Assembly (NCBI GenBank): GCA_964486215.1
Contig: CAZALI010000011.1
Span: 1 to 39,414, forward strand
Reading direction: 5' to 3'
Source of the DNA: RUG343 sp964486215
GTDB taxonomy: Bacteria > Bacillota_I > Bacilli_A > RF39 > UBA660
DNA length: 39,414 nt
In this document: piece by piece, positions 1-7,868 of the stretch
Numbering within the stretch: position 1 is the stretch's first letter
How the letters are laid out: every line of letters starts with the position of its first letter
Notes under the pieces: generated by a model
Database searches by the model: none
Seen by the model: only the letters and a program-made list of their open reading frames with translations
Told to the model about the DNA's origin: nothing
Position numbers and translations under genes: made by a program

Positions 1-24
1 TGATAATGTAGAGAGGACTTTTTT

Positions 25-459
25 ATGAGAGTAGTTATACAGAGAACTGGAAAAGCTAGTTGTGTTATAGATAATAAAGTATATTCTAAAATAGATAGTG
101 GTTTAGTAGTACTAGTTGGTTTTACTGAGGGTGACTCTATTAAAGAGATTAACTGGATGGTAAAGAAGATATTAAACCTTAGAATCTTTCCTGATGAGAA
201 TGATGTTATGAATAAGAGTATTTTAGACTATGGAGGAGAAATACTTAGTATTTCACAGTTTACTTTGTATGGAGATGCAGTTAAAGGTAATAGACCAAGT
301 TATATAAAAGCTCTTGGTGGAGTACAAGCTTCTCCAATGTATGATGCCTTTAACGAAGAGTTATCTAAGTACATTACAGTTAAGACTGGAGTATTTGGAG
401 CTGATATGGATATTAATATTAATAATATAGGTCCAACTACTATTATTATTGAAAAATAA
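25..459 (+). CDS. dtd: D-aminoacyl-tRNA deacylase
   Basis: Cytosolic proofreading enzyme that hydrolyses the ester of D-aminoacyl-tRNAs, and of Gly-tRNA(Ala), recycling mischarged tRNA. The 144-residue length is normal for the family. Two family motifs are visible: SQFTLYGD at residues 77-84 and a Gly-cisPro type motif NIGPTT at 134-139 (usually N-x-GPVT); together they build the active site across the dimer. The N-terminus MRVVIQR is typical. A GAGAGGA ribosome site lies just upstream of the ATG. In Bacilli dtd commonly sits between rel and hisS, and here it is followed by the hisS T-box, which agrees. The gene upstream is outside the window. Confidence 0.96.
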   Translation: MRVVIQRTGKASCVIDNKVYSKIDSGLVVLVGFTEGDSIKEINWMVKKILNLRIFPDENDVMNKSILDYGGEILSISQFTLYGDAVKGNRPSYIKALGGVQASPMYDAFNEELSKYITVKTGVFGADMDININNIGPTTIIIEK

Positions 460-477
460 AGAAAATTAGTTTATAAT
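449..477 (+). promoter_or_regulatory. Promoter for the hisS-aspS T-box transcript
   Basis: A -35 box TTGAAA (449-454) and a -10 box TATAAT (472-477) are separated by exactly 17 bases. The -35 box overlaps the last codons of dtd. Transcription would start near 484, just before the first strand of T-box stem I. Confidence 0.7.
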
Positions 478-483
478 TAAGTT

Positions 484-669
484 GACTTCTTTGGGAAGAG
501 TAGTATTAGATTATTTTTAGAGAGAGTATGTGTGGTGAAAATACTTAATATGATAATATGAAGACACCTGTAAAATAAGAAGCGGGTAACTACGATATAA
601 GTTAATTAAGTAAAATTAAGGTGGCACCGCGAAGAGAATTCGTCCTTTGGAGAGTGCTACCTTTTTGTT
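484..669 (+). promoter_or_regulatory. T-box leader controlling hisS-aspS
   Basis: tRNA-sensing transcription attenuator. The conserved T-box sequence AAGGTGGCACCGCG is at 618-631. The base of stem I can form from CTTCTT (486-491) with AAGAAG (577-582), and a second helix from TATTA (504-508) with TAATA (554-558). The 3' strand of the internal loop between these helices carries GACAC at 563-567. GAC (Asp) is followed by a purine, as expected for a specifier codon; CAC (His) overlaps it by one base. Uncharged tRNA should stabilise the antiterminator and allow hisS-aspS read-through. Pairings were assigned by eye. Confidence 0.92.
618..669 (+). terminator. T-box-controlled intrinsic terminator
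   Basis: Bases 618-627 (AAGGTGGCAC) pair with 654-663 (GTGCTACCTT) through ten pairs including one G-T, followed by a T run. The 5' arm is part of the T-box itself, so terminator and antiterminator are mutually exclusive. Confidence 0.88.
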
Positions 670-684
670 TAAGGAGAGGATAAA

Positions 685-2010
685 ATGATACAAAGACAAA
701 AAGGTTGTAATGACATTTATGGAGAAGAGGCTAAGAAATGGAAGTATATTGATTCTATTATTGATATGGTAATGGAAAAATATAATTATACTTATATTAG
801 AACACCTATATTTGAAGCTACAGAGTTATTCCATAGAGGAATAGGAGATTCTACAGATATAGTTACTAAAGAGACATATGACTTTAAAGATAGAGGAGAT
901 AGATCTATTACTTTACGTCCTGAAGGTACAGCTGGAGTAGTTAGAAGTTATATAGAGAATAAAATGTATGGAGATCCAGTTCAACCTATTAAAGTTTACT
1001 ATAATGGAACAATGTATAGATATGAGAGACCTCAGAGTGGAAGAGATAGAGAATTAACACAATTTGGTGTAGAAGTTCTTGGTACTGATGATCCTATGAG
1101 TGATGTAGAAACAATTGCTACGGCTATAAATATATTTAAGATGCTTGGACTTAAAGATTTAAAAGTAAGAATTAATTCTTTAGGTGATAAAGAATCTCGT
1201 GATAATTATAGAAAAGCTTTAATAGATTATTTTAAACCTCATTTATCTGAATTATGTGAAGATTGTAATGAAAGGATAGATAAGAATCCTCTTCGTATAT
1301 TAGATTGTAAAGTAGATGCAGGTAGTGAAATATTAAAGAATGCTCCTACTACTTTAGATTATCTAAATAAAGAGTCTAAAGAGAGATTCGACAAAGTAAT
1401 TGAGTACTTAGAATTACTTGAAATAGATTATGAAATTGATCCAAAGATAGTTAGAGGACTAGATTATTACAATCATACAGTATTTGAAATAGAAGATACA
1501 AATGAAAATATGGGTATCAATAATGTTATAGGTGGTGGAGGAAGATATAATGGTCTTGTTTCACAATTAGATGGTCCTGAAACACAATGTGTTGGTTATG
1601 CTGCTGGTATTGGTAGAGTAATGGATGCAATTAATGCTGAAGGAGTAGAATTACCTATTAATGATAGCTTAGATTTATTCTTACTTTATGTTAATGAAGA
1701 TGAAAAGAAGAATGCCCTATACTTAGCTGAAGAAGCTCGTATGGCTGGATTTAGTGTAGATACAGAATTTAATGGTAAGAGTTTAAAATCTCAATTTAAG
1801 AAGGCTGATAAATTAAAAGCAAAATATATCGCAGTATTAAATTCAGAAGACTTAAATAATGGAGAGATGAAGATTAAAAATACTAAGACAAAAGAAGAAG
1901 AAGTTATTCAAGTAGAAGCTTTACTATATTACTTAGATGAAAAGATTAATGCTTCATTAGATGAAGAATTTGATGTCGATGAATTATTAAATAAGAAGGT
2001 AGATGAGTAA
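685..2010 (+). CDS. hisS: Histidyl-tRNA synthetase
   Basis: Class II synthetase charging tRNA(His) in the cytosol. The N-terminal half carries motif 2 (YRYERPQSGRDRELTQFGVE) and the HisA signature VRGLDYYNHTVFE, followed by the glycine-rich GGGGRYNGL and motif 3 region GYAAGIGRVM. The C-terminal part is the Rossmann-like anticodon-binding domain. Length of 441 residues is slightly longer than usual because of an acidic C-terminal tail. The start follows AAGGAGAGGA with good spacing. The gene is controlled by the preceding T-box and shares its last 8 bases with aspS, so the two synthetases are translationally coupled. Confidence 0.97.
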   Translation: MIQRQKGCNDIYGEEAKKWKYIDSIIDMVMEKYNYTYIRTPIFEATELFHRGIGDSTDIVTKETYDFKDRGDRSITLRPEGTAGVVRSYIENKMYGDPVQPIKVYYNGTMYRYERPQSGRDRELTQFGVEVLGTDDPMSDVETIATAINIFKMLGLKDLKVRINSLGDKESRDNYRKALIDYFKPHLSELCEDCNERIDKNPLRILDCKVDAGSEILKNAPTTLDYLNKESKERFDKVIEYLELLEIDYEIDPKIVRGLDYYNHTVFEIEDTNENMGINNVIGGGGRYNGLVSQLDGPETQCVGYAAGIGRVMDAINAEGVELPINDSLDLFLLYVNEDEKKNALYLAEEARMAGFSVDTEFNGKSLKSQFKKADKLKAKYIAVLNSEDLNNGEMKIKNTKTKEEEVIQVEALLYYLDEKINASLDEEFDVDELLNKKVDE

Positions 2011-3763
2011 TATGTTTAGTAAAGATATTAATAATGGATTATTAACAGTAGATGACATATCTCGTGAAGTTACTTTATTTGGTTGGGTACAAAAAGTAAG
2101 AAATCTAGGTGGAGTTATCTTTATAGATTTAAGAGATAGAAGTGGAATTATCCAATTAGTAGTAAGAGATAACTGTAAAGACTATGAACTAGCTAGTAGT
2201 ATTCGTAGTGAATTTGTACTTAAAGCAATTGGTGTTATTGAAAAAAGAGAATCAGTTAATAAAAATATTCCAACTGGAGAGATAGAAGTAGAAGTATCTT
2301 CATTAGAAATTATTAACTCTTCTGCTGATTTACCATTCACAATAGATAATGAGACAACAGCTTTAGAAGATACTAGACTTAAGTATAGATACTTAGATTT
2401 ACGTAGGAGTAATCTTTTAAATAACTTTGTCATTAGACATAAGATTATGATGGCAACTAGAAACTTCTTAGATAAAGAAGGTTTCTTAGAAGTAGAAACA
2501 CCTGTACTATGTAAGAGTACTCCTGAGGGAGCAAGAGACTTCTTAGTACCATCTAGAACTATTAAAGGTAGTTTTTACGCTTTACCACAATCACCCCAAT
2601 TATTTAAACAATTGCTTATGGTTGGGGGATTTGAAAAGTATTTCCAAATAGCTAAATGTTATAGAGATGAAGACTTAAGAAGTGATAGACAACCTGAATT
2701 TACACAAATAGACATAGAAATGAGTTTTGTAGATGAAGATAATGTTATATCATTAACTGAAAATTTATTAAAAGAAATATTTAAGAAAGTTAAAAATGTT
2801 GATCTTGAATTGCCTATTAAGAGAATGAAATGGACAGAGGCTATGAATAGATTTGGTTCAGATAAGCCTGATTTAAGATTTGATATGGAACTTAATGATA
2901 TTACAGATGTATTTAGTAATACTAATTTCTCTATCTTTAAAGATATTATAGATAGTAAAGGAATAATAAACTGTTTGGTAGTAAAAGGTGAAGCAGCTAA
3001 CTATTCTCGTAAGAAATTAGATGAATTAGGTGAGTTCGTTAAAAAGTATGGAGCTAAAGCTTTATCTTACTTAAAGTTTGAAGATGAAGTTACTGGTTCT
3101 ATTAGAAAAGTTATTAGTGATGAAGAAATAGCTAAGTTAAAAGATAAATTAAATATTGAGACTGGAGACTTAGTACTAATAGTTGCGGATAGTAAGTATA
3201 ATACTGTTAAGACTAGTTTAGGAGCTTTAAGAGTAAAACTTGGTAAAGAGTTAAACTTGATAGATAAAGACATTTATAAGTTAGTTTGGATAGTAGATTT
3301 TCCAATGTTTGAATGGAGTGAAGAAGAAGAAAGATATATCTCAGCTCATCATCCATTTACGGCACCACTTGATAGTGACGTAGACAAATTAATTAACGAT
3401 AAAGCTAACTGTTATAGTAAAGCATATGATATCGTTATTAACGGTTATGAAGCAGGTGGTGGATCTATCAGGATACATGATACTAAACTACAAGAAAAGA
3501 TGTTTGAAGCACTTGAATTAACTGAAGAAGATATTAAAAACAAATTTGGTTTCTTCATTGAAGCACTTAAGTATGGTACTCCTCCACATGGAGGACTAGC
3601 GATTGGACTAGATAGACTTACAATGTTACTTGCTGGAACTGATAATATTAGAGATGTAATTGCTTTTCCTAAGACAAATAGTGGAAGTGACTTAATGAGT
3701 GATTCTCCTAGTCATGTTGATAAAGAACAATTATCTGTACTTGGAATAAAAGTGGATGAATAA
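2003..3763 (+). CDS. aspS: Aspartyl-tRNA synthetase
   Basis: Class II synthetase charging tRNA(Asp). At 586 residues it is the long bacterial type: N-terminal OB-fold anticodon domain (about residues 1-105), catalytic domain with motif 2 (CYRDEDLRSDRQPEFTQIDI), an inserted GAD domain (about 280-400), and motif 3 near the C-terminus (GLAIGLDRLTMLLAG, then DVIAFPK). The ATG lies inside the end of hisS and overlaps by 8 bases. Whether it is discriminating (Asp only) or also charges tRNA(Asn) cannot be decided from this window because gatCAB and asnS are not in view. Confidence 0.97.
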   Translation: MSNMFSKDINNGLLTVDDISREVTLFGWVQKVRNLGGVIFIDLRDRSGIIQLVVRDNCKDYELASSIRSEFVLKAIGVIEKRESVNKNIPTGEIEVEVSSLEIINSSADLPFTIDNETTALEDTRLKYRYLDLRRSNLLNNFVIRHKIMMATRNFLDKEGFLEVETPVLCKSTPEGARDFLVPSRTIKGSFYALPQSPQLFKQLLMVGGFEKYFQIAKCYRDEDLRSDRQPEFTQIDIEMSFVDEDNVISLTENLLKEIFKKVKNVDLELPIKRMKWTEAMNRFGSDKPDLRFDMELNDITDVFSNTNFSIFKDIIDSKGIINCLVVKGEAANYSRKKLDELGEFVKKYGAKALSYLKFEDEVTGSIRKVISDEEIAKLKDKLNIETGDLVLIVADSKYNTVKTSLGALRVKLGKELNLIDKDIYKLVWIVDFPMFEWSEEEERYISAHHPFTAPLDSDVDKLINDKANCYSKAYDIVINGYEAGGGSIRIHDTKLQEKMFEALELTEEDIKNKFGFFIEALKYGTPPHGGLAIGLDRLTMLLAGTDNIRDVIAFPKTNSGSDLMSDSPSHVDKEQLSVLGIKVDE

Positions 3764-3774
3764 TCCACTTTTTA
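3749..3774 (+). terminator. Terminator after aspS
   Basis: AGTGGAT (3751-3757) and ATCCACT (3763-3769) form a stem with a 5-base loop that contains the aspS stop codon. It is followed by a short T run, which may make it leaky. Confidence 0.65.
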
Positions 3775-3804
3775 TGTTATACTTACTATAGGAGAATAAG
3801 AGTG

Positions 3805-4425
3805 ATGAGAATATTACCAAATAGAAAAATTGTTAAACGTGATATAGATAAAGAACAAATAAAAAAGAATAGTAATGTTGATATTGAGTATAATATCAAA
3901 AGAATAAAAAAAGAAAGACGTTATACTTTAATATTAGTTATATTCTTTATGGTTCTTATTTTAACTATCTTTGGATATATATTTGGTAATATAAAGACTG
4001 ATATTAGTATTAATAGTTATAAAACTGGTAATTTAGATATTGTTTATGAAGTAGATCTTAATGGAGTAAAAGATATCATAAACTTAAGTAAAACTAAAAA
4101 GACTGATAATATTTACTTTACTGTTCAAAATAATAGTTATGATAAAGCTAAGTTTAATATTTATTTAGTAGATAATGAAGATCTTATTAAATTAGATGGT
4201 TGTGAGAAGAAGATTATTTCTTATGATAAATTGTATTATAGTATCAATTTTGATGCTGAAAAGAATTTACTAGGTACTAAGAAAAAGAATAAATATTTAT
4301 TAAAGAGTGAAGAAATTTTGGGTAATGAGAAGAAAGAGTACAGATTAAAAGTATTATATGATAAAAATATAGATGATGATTATCATTATCATGGTAAAGT
4401 TATTGTTAAAAACGTAAATAATTGA
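3805..4425 (+). CDS. Membrane-anchored protein of unknown function
   Basis: No family recognised. The 206-residue protein has a basic N-terminus (about residues 1-40, many Lys/Arg), one strong hydrophobic segment at about 42-62, and a C-terminal domain likely outside the membrane, rich in Lys, Asp and Asn with beta-type alternation. This is a single-pass topology with a short cytoplasmic tail. GTG at 3802 is an alternative start; ATG 3805 was preferred as the commoner codon, and GGAG at 3791 could serve either. A TGTTATACT -10-like element at 3775-3783 may give it its own promoter downstream of the aspS terminator. Its stop codon overlaps the -35 box of the following 6S RNA. Confidence 0.75.
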   Translation: MRILPNRKIVKRDIDKEQIKKNSNVDIEYNIKRIKKERRYTLILVIFFMVLILTIFGYIFGNIKTDISINSYKTGNLDIVYEVDLNGVKDIINLSKTKKTDNIYFTVQNNSYDKAKFNIYLVDNEDLIKLDGCEKKIISYDKLYYSINFDAEKNLLGTKKKNKYLLKSEEILGNEKKEYRLKVLYDKNIDDDYHYHGKVIVKNVNN

Positions 4426-4450
4426 AAATAATTTAAATTTGTGTTATATT
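4422..4450 (+). promoter_or_regulatory. 6S RNA promoter
   Basis: TTGAAA (4422-4427), 17-base spacer, TATATT (4445-4450) with an upstream TG (extended -10). The predicted start near 4457 coincides with the first base of the closing helix of the RNA. Confidence 0.75.
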
Positions 4451-4456
4451 GGTATT

Positions 4457-4626
4457 GTCAGATAGGACATTATGATCACTAAAACCGACTAAGAGAACGA
4501 TACGGGAGATCGGATCAGTAACTTGTGTTGAAAGCCTATTAATTTAGGAATCCTAATGGTTTACGTATGATCACCCACCTGTACAAAGACAGGTTTTATC
4601 GTTACTAATGTTCTTCTGACTTTTTT
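4457..4626 (+). ncRNA. ssrS: 6S RNA
   Basis: Small RNA that mimics an open promoter and binds the sigma-A RNA polymerase holoenzyme. The ends form a long closing helix: GTCAGA (4457-4462) with TCTGAC (4615-4620), one bulged T, then AGGACATTA (4464-4472) with TAATGTTCT (4606-4614). Inside, AAACC (4482-4486) can pair with GGTTT (4558-4562). The 3' side of the central bubble has a small hairpin ACCTGT (4577-4582) / ACAGGT (4589-4594), a common 6S feature. The helix is followed by six T residues, so the RNA ends in its own terminator. Position between aspS and tcdA matches the bsrA neighbourhood of B. subtilis. The structure is read by eye; no covariance model was run. Confidence 0.85.
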
Positions 4627-4627
4627 G

Positions 4628-4656
4628 TTGCCTAAATATAGTGATTATGTTATAAT
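4628..4656 (+). promoter_or_regulatory. Promoter for the gene at 4679
   Basis: TTGCCT (4628-4633), 17-base spacer, TATAAT (4651-4656) preceded by TGT (extended -10). It starts immediately after the 6S terminator and leaves a short leader before the ATG at 4679. Confidence 0.7.
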
Positions 4657-4678
4657 AGCGGGTATTGAGGTGGTAGGC

Positions 4679-5485
4679 ATGCTAATATTACCAATAGTTA
4701 ACAATGGAAAAGTATTCAACGTACAAGTAAGTTTAAGGAATGCTAGAAAAACACATAGAAATACTACTTTAGAAGCAATTAAAGAATCTGAAGTTATCGT
4801 TAACGGTAAAAAGTTTTCAGACTCTAGTTTTAATGATGATCAAATAGTTGATTTTATTAGATATAATTCTCTAAATGTAGCTAGAGACTATATGGTAACG
4901 ACAAGAGATAGACAAGATTCTAAATACTACGATGTATATGAAGTAGCTATGCCACCTAGTAAAGTAAATAGTAATTTAGATGATTTATATTTAAAGGCTA
5001 TCACAGATATGAGAAAAGAAATACCTGATAGTAGAAATAATGGTAAATATATTTCTCTTGATAGATTAGGTTTTAATGAGTATTTAACAGATGAAAAATT
5101 AGATAGAATAAAAAGTATAGTAACTTCAGTTAGTAATACTGAAAGTTGGCCAATACTTTTTGAACAAGCAGGAGTTGCTGACATGGCTTCTACTATTAAC
5201 TTTTTAAATATATTTGACTGTACAGTAGTACCTGGAACTACTATTGATGAGAATTATTTAACTGGTCTTTTAGATAACTTTGAAAAGATTCATTCAAGAG
5301 ACTTTAAGAGTTTAAATAATTATTATAATATTGCGAAAGGCAATCGTGAGGTTTATAAGAAATTATCTAAAGTATATACTACTTTATATAAAGAACCATA
5401 TAGATTAATACAATCTGAAAAACAAAGAGCTAAAACTTATACTAAAACAATGAATCATAATTATGAAAAAGAAAATATCTCATAG
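4679..5485 (+). CDS. Conserved-looking cytosolic protein of unknown function
   Basis: No family recognised. The 268-residue product has no signal peptide and no membrane segment; it is charged and looks soluble and mostly helical in its C-terminal half (basic end rich in Lys, Tyr, Thr). ATG 4679 was chosen because GAGGTGG (4667-4673) sits 5 bases upstream and a promoter ends at 4656; the frame stays open back to TTG 4625, but those codons lie over the -10 box. The last 23 bases overlap tcdA, so the two are probably co-transcribed and translationally linked. In B. subtilis this position next to 6S RNA is held by rarA, which this protein does not resemble (no Walker motifs). Confidence 0.8.
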   Translation: MLILPIVNNGKVFNVQVSLRNARKTHRNTTLEAIKESEVIVNGKKFSDSSFNDDQIVDFIRYNSLNVARDYMVTTRDRQDSKYYDVYEVAMPPSKVNSNLDDLYLKAITDMRKEIPDSRNNGKYISLDRLGFNEYLTDEKLDRIKSIVTSVSNTESWPILFEQAGVADMASTINFLNIFDCTVVPGTTIDENYLTGLLDNFEKIHSRDFKSLNNYYNIAKGNREVYKKLSKVYTTLYKEPYRLIQSEKQRAKTYTKTMNHNYEKENIS

Positions 5486-6149
5486 TTTTGATAGATTAAT
5501 TAAAGTTATCGGAGAAGATAACTTTAATACTTTAAGTAATAAAAAGGTTTTAGTATTAGGTTGTGGTGGTGTAGGAGGCTTTGTAATAGAAGCTTTAGTT
5601 AGAAGTGGTATTGGTAGTATAGTATTAATTGATTCTGATAAAATAGAAGAGTCTAATCTAAATAGACAGATAGTTACAGATATTAATAATATTGGAGAAG
5701 CAAAAGTAGATGCTTGGAGAAAAAGAATATTAGATATTAATCCAGAGTGCAAAGTAGAAGTAATTAATAGTTTTATAGATGAAAGTAATATTAAAGAATT
5801 ATTCTCTAGTGATATAGATTATTATATAGATACAGAAGATACAGTAAAGACAAAAGAGATATTTATCGAAGAATGTTTAAAAAGAAAAGTAAAGTTTATT
5901 GTTTGTACTGGTACTGGTAATAGAATAGATCCATCTAAGTTAGAGATTAAAGATATAAGAAAAACTAGTTATGATCCACTAGCTCGTATTATTAGAAAGT
6001 ATGTTAATGATAATAAAATAAGAGGTAAAATTAATGTACTTTGTTCTAATGAAAAGCCTGTAAAGACAGATGGTGAGGTAGGATCAACTATCTTTGTACC
6101 AGCTAGTGCTGGACTTATGATAGCGAGTTTTGTATTAAGAGACAAATAG
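5463..6149 (+). CDS. tcdA: tRNA threonylcarbamoyladenosine dehydratase
   Basis: E1-like ThiF/MoeB-family enzyme that uses ATP to cyclise t6A at position 37 of tRNAs to ct6A. The nucleotide-binding loop VLGCGGVGGFV is at about residues 30-40, followed by the acidic strand VLIDSDKIEESNLNRQ. The TcdA-type segment GTGNRIDPSKLEIKDI, then KTSYDPLARIIRK, separates it from ThiF and MoeB, as does the lack of a zinc-binding CxxC pair. The usual DAIDT motif is here DTEDT. At 228 residues it is a little short for the family. No clear ribosome site precedes the ATG, which lies inside the upstream gene; translation may depend on coupling. Confidence 0.88.
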   Translation: MKKKISHSFDRLIKVIGEDNFNTLSNKKVLVLGCGGVGGFVIEALVRSGIGSIVLIDSDKIEESNLNRQIVTDINNIGEAKVDAWRKRILDINPECKVEVINSFIDESNIKELFSSDIDYYIDTEDTVKTKEIFIEECLKRKVKFIVCTGTGNRIDPSKLEIKDIRKTSYDPLARIIRKYVNDNKIRGKINVLCSNEKPVKTDGEVGSTIFVPASAGLMIASFVLRDK

Positions 6150-6167
6150 AAATATTTGTCTTTTTTT
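6141..6167 (+). terminator. Terminator after tcdA
   Basis: GACAAATA (6141-6148) and TATTTGTC (6153-6160) form an 8-bp stem with loop GAAA, followed by seven T. Confidence 0.85.
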
Positions 6168-6248
6168 GTAAAGTAAAAATTATTTTCATATAAATTATTG
6201 TCTAATATATATATATATAATGTAAGTGTATATGATAGGAGGATTTAT

Positions 6249-7118
6249 ATGGAAGAAAATAAAAAGTCAAATAGTAAAATTTTGATTATATTTTTAGTAC
6301 TTATTATTTTGGGTTTAGTTGGGTATATTGCTTATGATAAATTTGTTGTGAAAGATAGTAATGAACCTGTAGAAGAGGAAAAGGAAGAAGAGAAAGAAGA
6401 AGAACTTTCACTTGATGATTCAAGATTTAATGATATATACGAGAAAGTGTCTTCTATTGCAAAGCATAAAGATGTTCCTAATTTGTCTTCTTTAACAGAA
6501 AAAGATTATCCATCTATTGTTTTTAGGGACTTATCTTCGACTGATTTTATTAAGATAGATGAAAAAACAGAGTGGGGAGACAATTATTATACTATTAAAT
6601 ATGATGCCGTTGATAAAATAATTAAAAAATATTTTGGTAGTGATTTTAAGTATAATCCGGATGGCTTTGTAGATGCTAGTCTTGCAATTACTGGTATAGA
6701 TACTCCTAAAGATAGTGTTGGTAGTGGCTTGACAATTATATCTTATGATTCTCAAAGTAAGTTATATAAAGTTAGATTTTCTGGTATTGGTGGTACTTCT
6801 ATTGATTTGGCTAAATTAATTGATGAAGAAAAGTCAAAGGCAGTATTAAAAGGCGATGTTATTACTTTGACAACTAGTGTTATTTATATTACTCCAACGT
6901 CAAATTTTGATAAAGAAGAAGTTCGTTATGATGTTTATTCTGATAGAGAAAAAACTAAGAGTTTGCTTAGTAAAACTTATTCATTTTCTGAAGCTAAAAA
7001 TATCACAATAAAGCCAACAGATTTTGAAGATTGTGGTCATTTAGTATATACATTTAAATATGATGATACTTTAGATAGTTATTATTTTGTTAGTGTTGTG
7101 ACTAAAGAAAAAGAGTGA
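6249..7118 (+). CDS. Single-pass membrane-anchored extracellular protein, unknown function
   Basis: No family recognised. The 289-residue protein begins with a short Lys/Asn-rich cytoplasmic tail, a hydrophobic segment at about residues 11-27, then a very acidic Glu-rich linker (about 38-52) and a domain of about 235 residues rich in beta-type sequence. It lacks a lipobox cysteine, so anchoring would be by an uncleaved segment. ATG 6249 was chosen because AGGAGG at 6237-6242 precedes it by 6 bases; the reading frame extends upstream to 6198 through an AT-rich run without support. Base composition is slightly less biased toward the codons of its neighbours. It converges on lexA, sharing a terminator. 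Confidence 0.82.
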   Translation: MEENKKSNSKILIIFLVLIILGLVGYIAYDKFVVKDSNEPVEEEKEEEKEEELSLDDSRFNDIYEKVSSIAKHKDVPNLSSLTEKDYPSIVFRDLSSTDFIKIDEKTEWGDNYYTIKYDAVDKIIKKYFGSDFKYNPDGFVDASLAITGIDTPKDSVGSGLTIISYDSQSKLYKVRFSGIGGTSIDLAKLIDEEKSKAVLKGDVITLTTSVIYITPTSNFDKEEVRYDVYSDREKTKSLLSKTYSFSEAKNITIKPTDFEDCGHLVYTFKYDDTLDSYYFVSVVTKEKE

Positions 7119-7135
7119 TTAATCACTCTTTTTTT
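7108..7135 (+). terminator. Bidirectional terminator between the 6249 gene and lexA
   Basis: The palindrome AAGAGTGATTAATCACTCTT (7111-7130) is flanked by A residues on the left and T residues on the right, so it can end transcription from both converging genes. It contains the stop codon at 7116-7118. Confidence 0.85.
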
Positions 7136-7748
7136 ATAACTTTCTGTATAGACCAATTACTTTTCCTAAGATTGTTACTTTATCTAGAATAATTGGTTCC
7201 ATATGATCATTTTCTGGTTGAAGACGGAAATGATCTTTTTCTTTATAGAATGTTTTTACTGTTGCTTCATTGTCTTCGTTCATAGCAACTACTGTTTCAC
7301 CGTTTTCAGCAGTTACTCGTCTTTCTACTACTAAGATATCACCATCGTATATACCAACATTAATCATAGATTCACCAGATACACGTAGAGTAAATATTTC
7401 TTTATTAGTATTAAATAAATTAATAGGTAATTGGAAATACTCATCTGGAGTTTCTATAGCTTCTATTGGAGAACCAGCTGTTATTTTGCCGAGTAGAGGT
7501 ACTTCTATAACATCACTATCTTCTTTATACTCATTAGGTACTAATAATTCTAGAGTTCTATTCTTACTACCGTTTTGCTTAATATAGCCTTTCTTTTCTA
7601 ATTGTTTTAAATGAAAATGAATAGTAGCTGTTGAAGATAGATTTGCTATCTTACCAATCTCTCTAACAGTAGGTGGGTAACCATTCACAGCTATCTCTTT
7701 CTTTAAGATATCTAATATTTTATTTTGTTTTGGAGTTAATTTTTCCAT
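7134..7748 (-). CDS. lexA: LexA SOS repressor
   Basis: Repressor of DNA-damage genes that self-cleaves when RecA filaments form. The 204-residue protein has an N-terminal winged helix (about residues 1-65; PPTVREIGKIANLSSTATIH), a cleavage site Ala91-Gly92 in KITAGSP, nucleophile Ser127 in SGESM and the general base Lys165 in EATVKTF. These numbers equal those of B. subtilis LexA as I remember them. An AAAGGAGG ribosome site lies just upstream of the ATG. A dyad resembling a Gram-positive LexA box overlaps the upstream edge of its promoter, so autoregulation is likely. Confidence 0.97.
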   Translation of the reverse strand: MEKLTPKQNKILDILKKEIAVNGYPPTVREIGKIANLSSTATIHFHLKQLEKKGYIKQNGSKNRTLELLVPNEYKEDSDVIEVPLLGKITAGSPIEAIETPDEYFQLPINLFNTNKEIFTLRVSGESMINVGIYDGDILVVERRVTAENGETVVAMNEDNEATVKTFYKEKDHFRLQPENDHMEPIILDKVTILGKVIGLYRKL

Positions 7749-7772
7749 ATATAATCCTCCTTTATTAATTCG

Positions 7773-7801
7773 AGTTTATCACATATATGTTTGATAGTCA
7801 A
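7773..7801 (-). promoter_or_regulatory. lexA promoter
   Basis: On the minus strand, TTGACT (7801-7796) and TAAACT (7778-7773) are 17 bases apart, upstream of the lexA ribosome site. Confidence 0.6.
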
Positions 7802-7811
7802 ACAAATGTTT
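7789..7811. promoter_or_regulatory. Candidate LexA operator region
   Basis: AAAC-AAAT-GTTT (7800-7811) matches the spacing of the Gram-positive LexA box GAAC-N4-GTTC, with both outer G/C bases changed to A/T. A second perfect inverted repeat, GTTTGA-TAG-TCAAAC (7789-7803), overlaps it and the lexA -35 box. The site lies between lexA and divergent polA and could act on both. Confidence 0.5.
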
Positions 7812-7868
7812 ATAAAATTATTTTAGTTTTTATATTTATAATATGTTATACTTAAATTGGTGATAAAT

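Noticed and set aside
1..24. End of an upstream gene
   Set aside because: Stop codons are present in the first bases, and rel would be expected here, but there is too little sequence to support any call.
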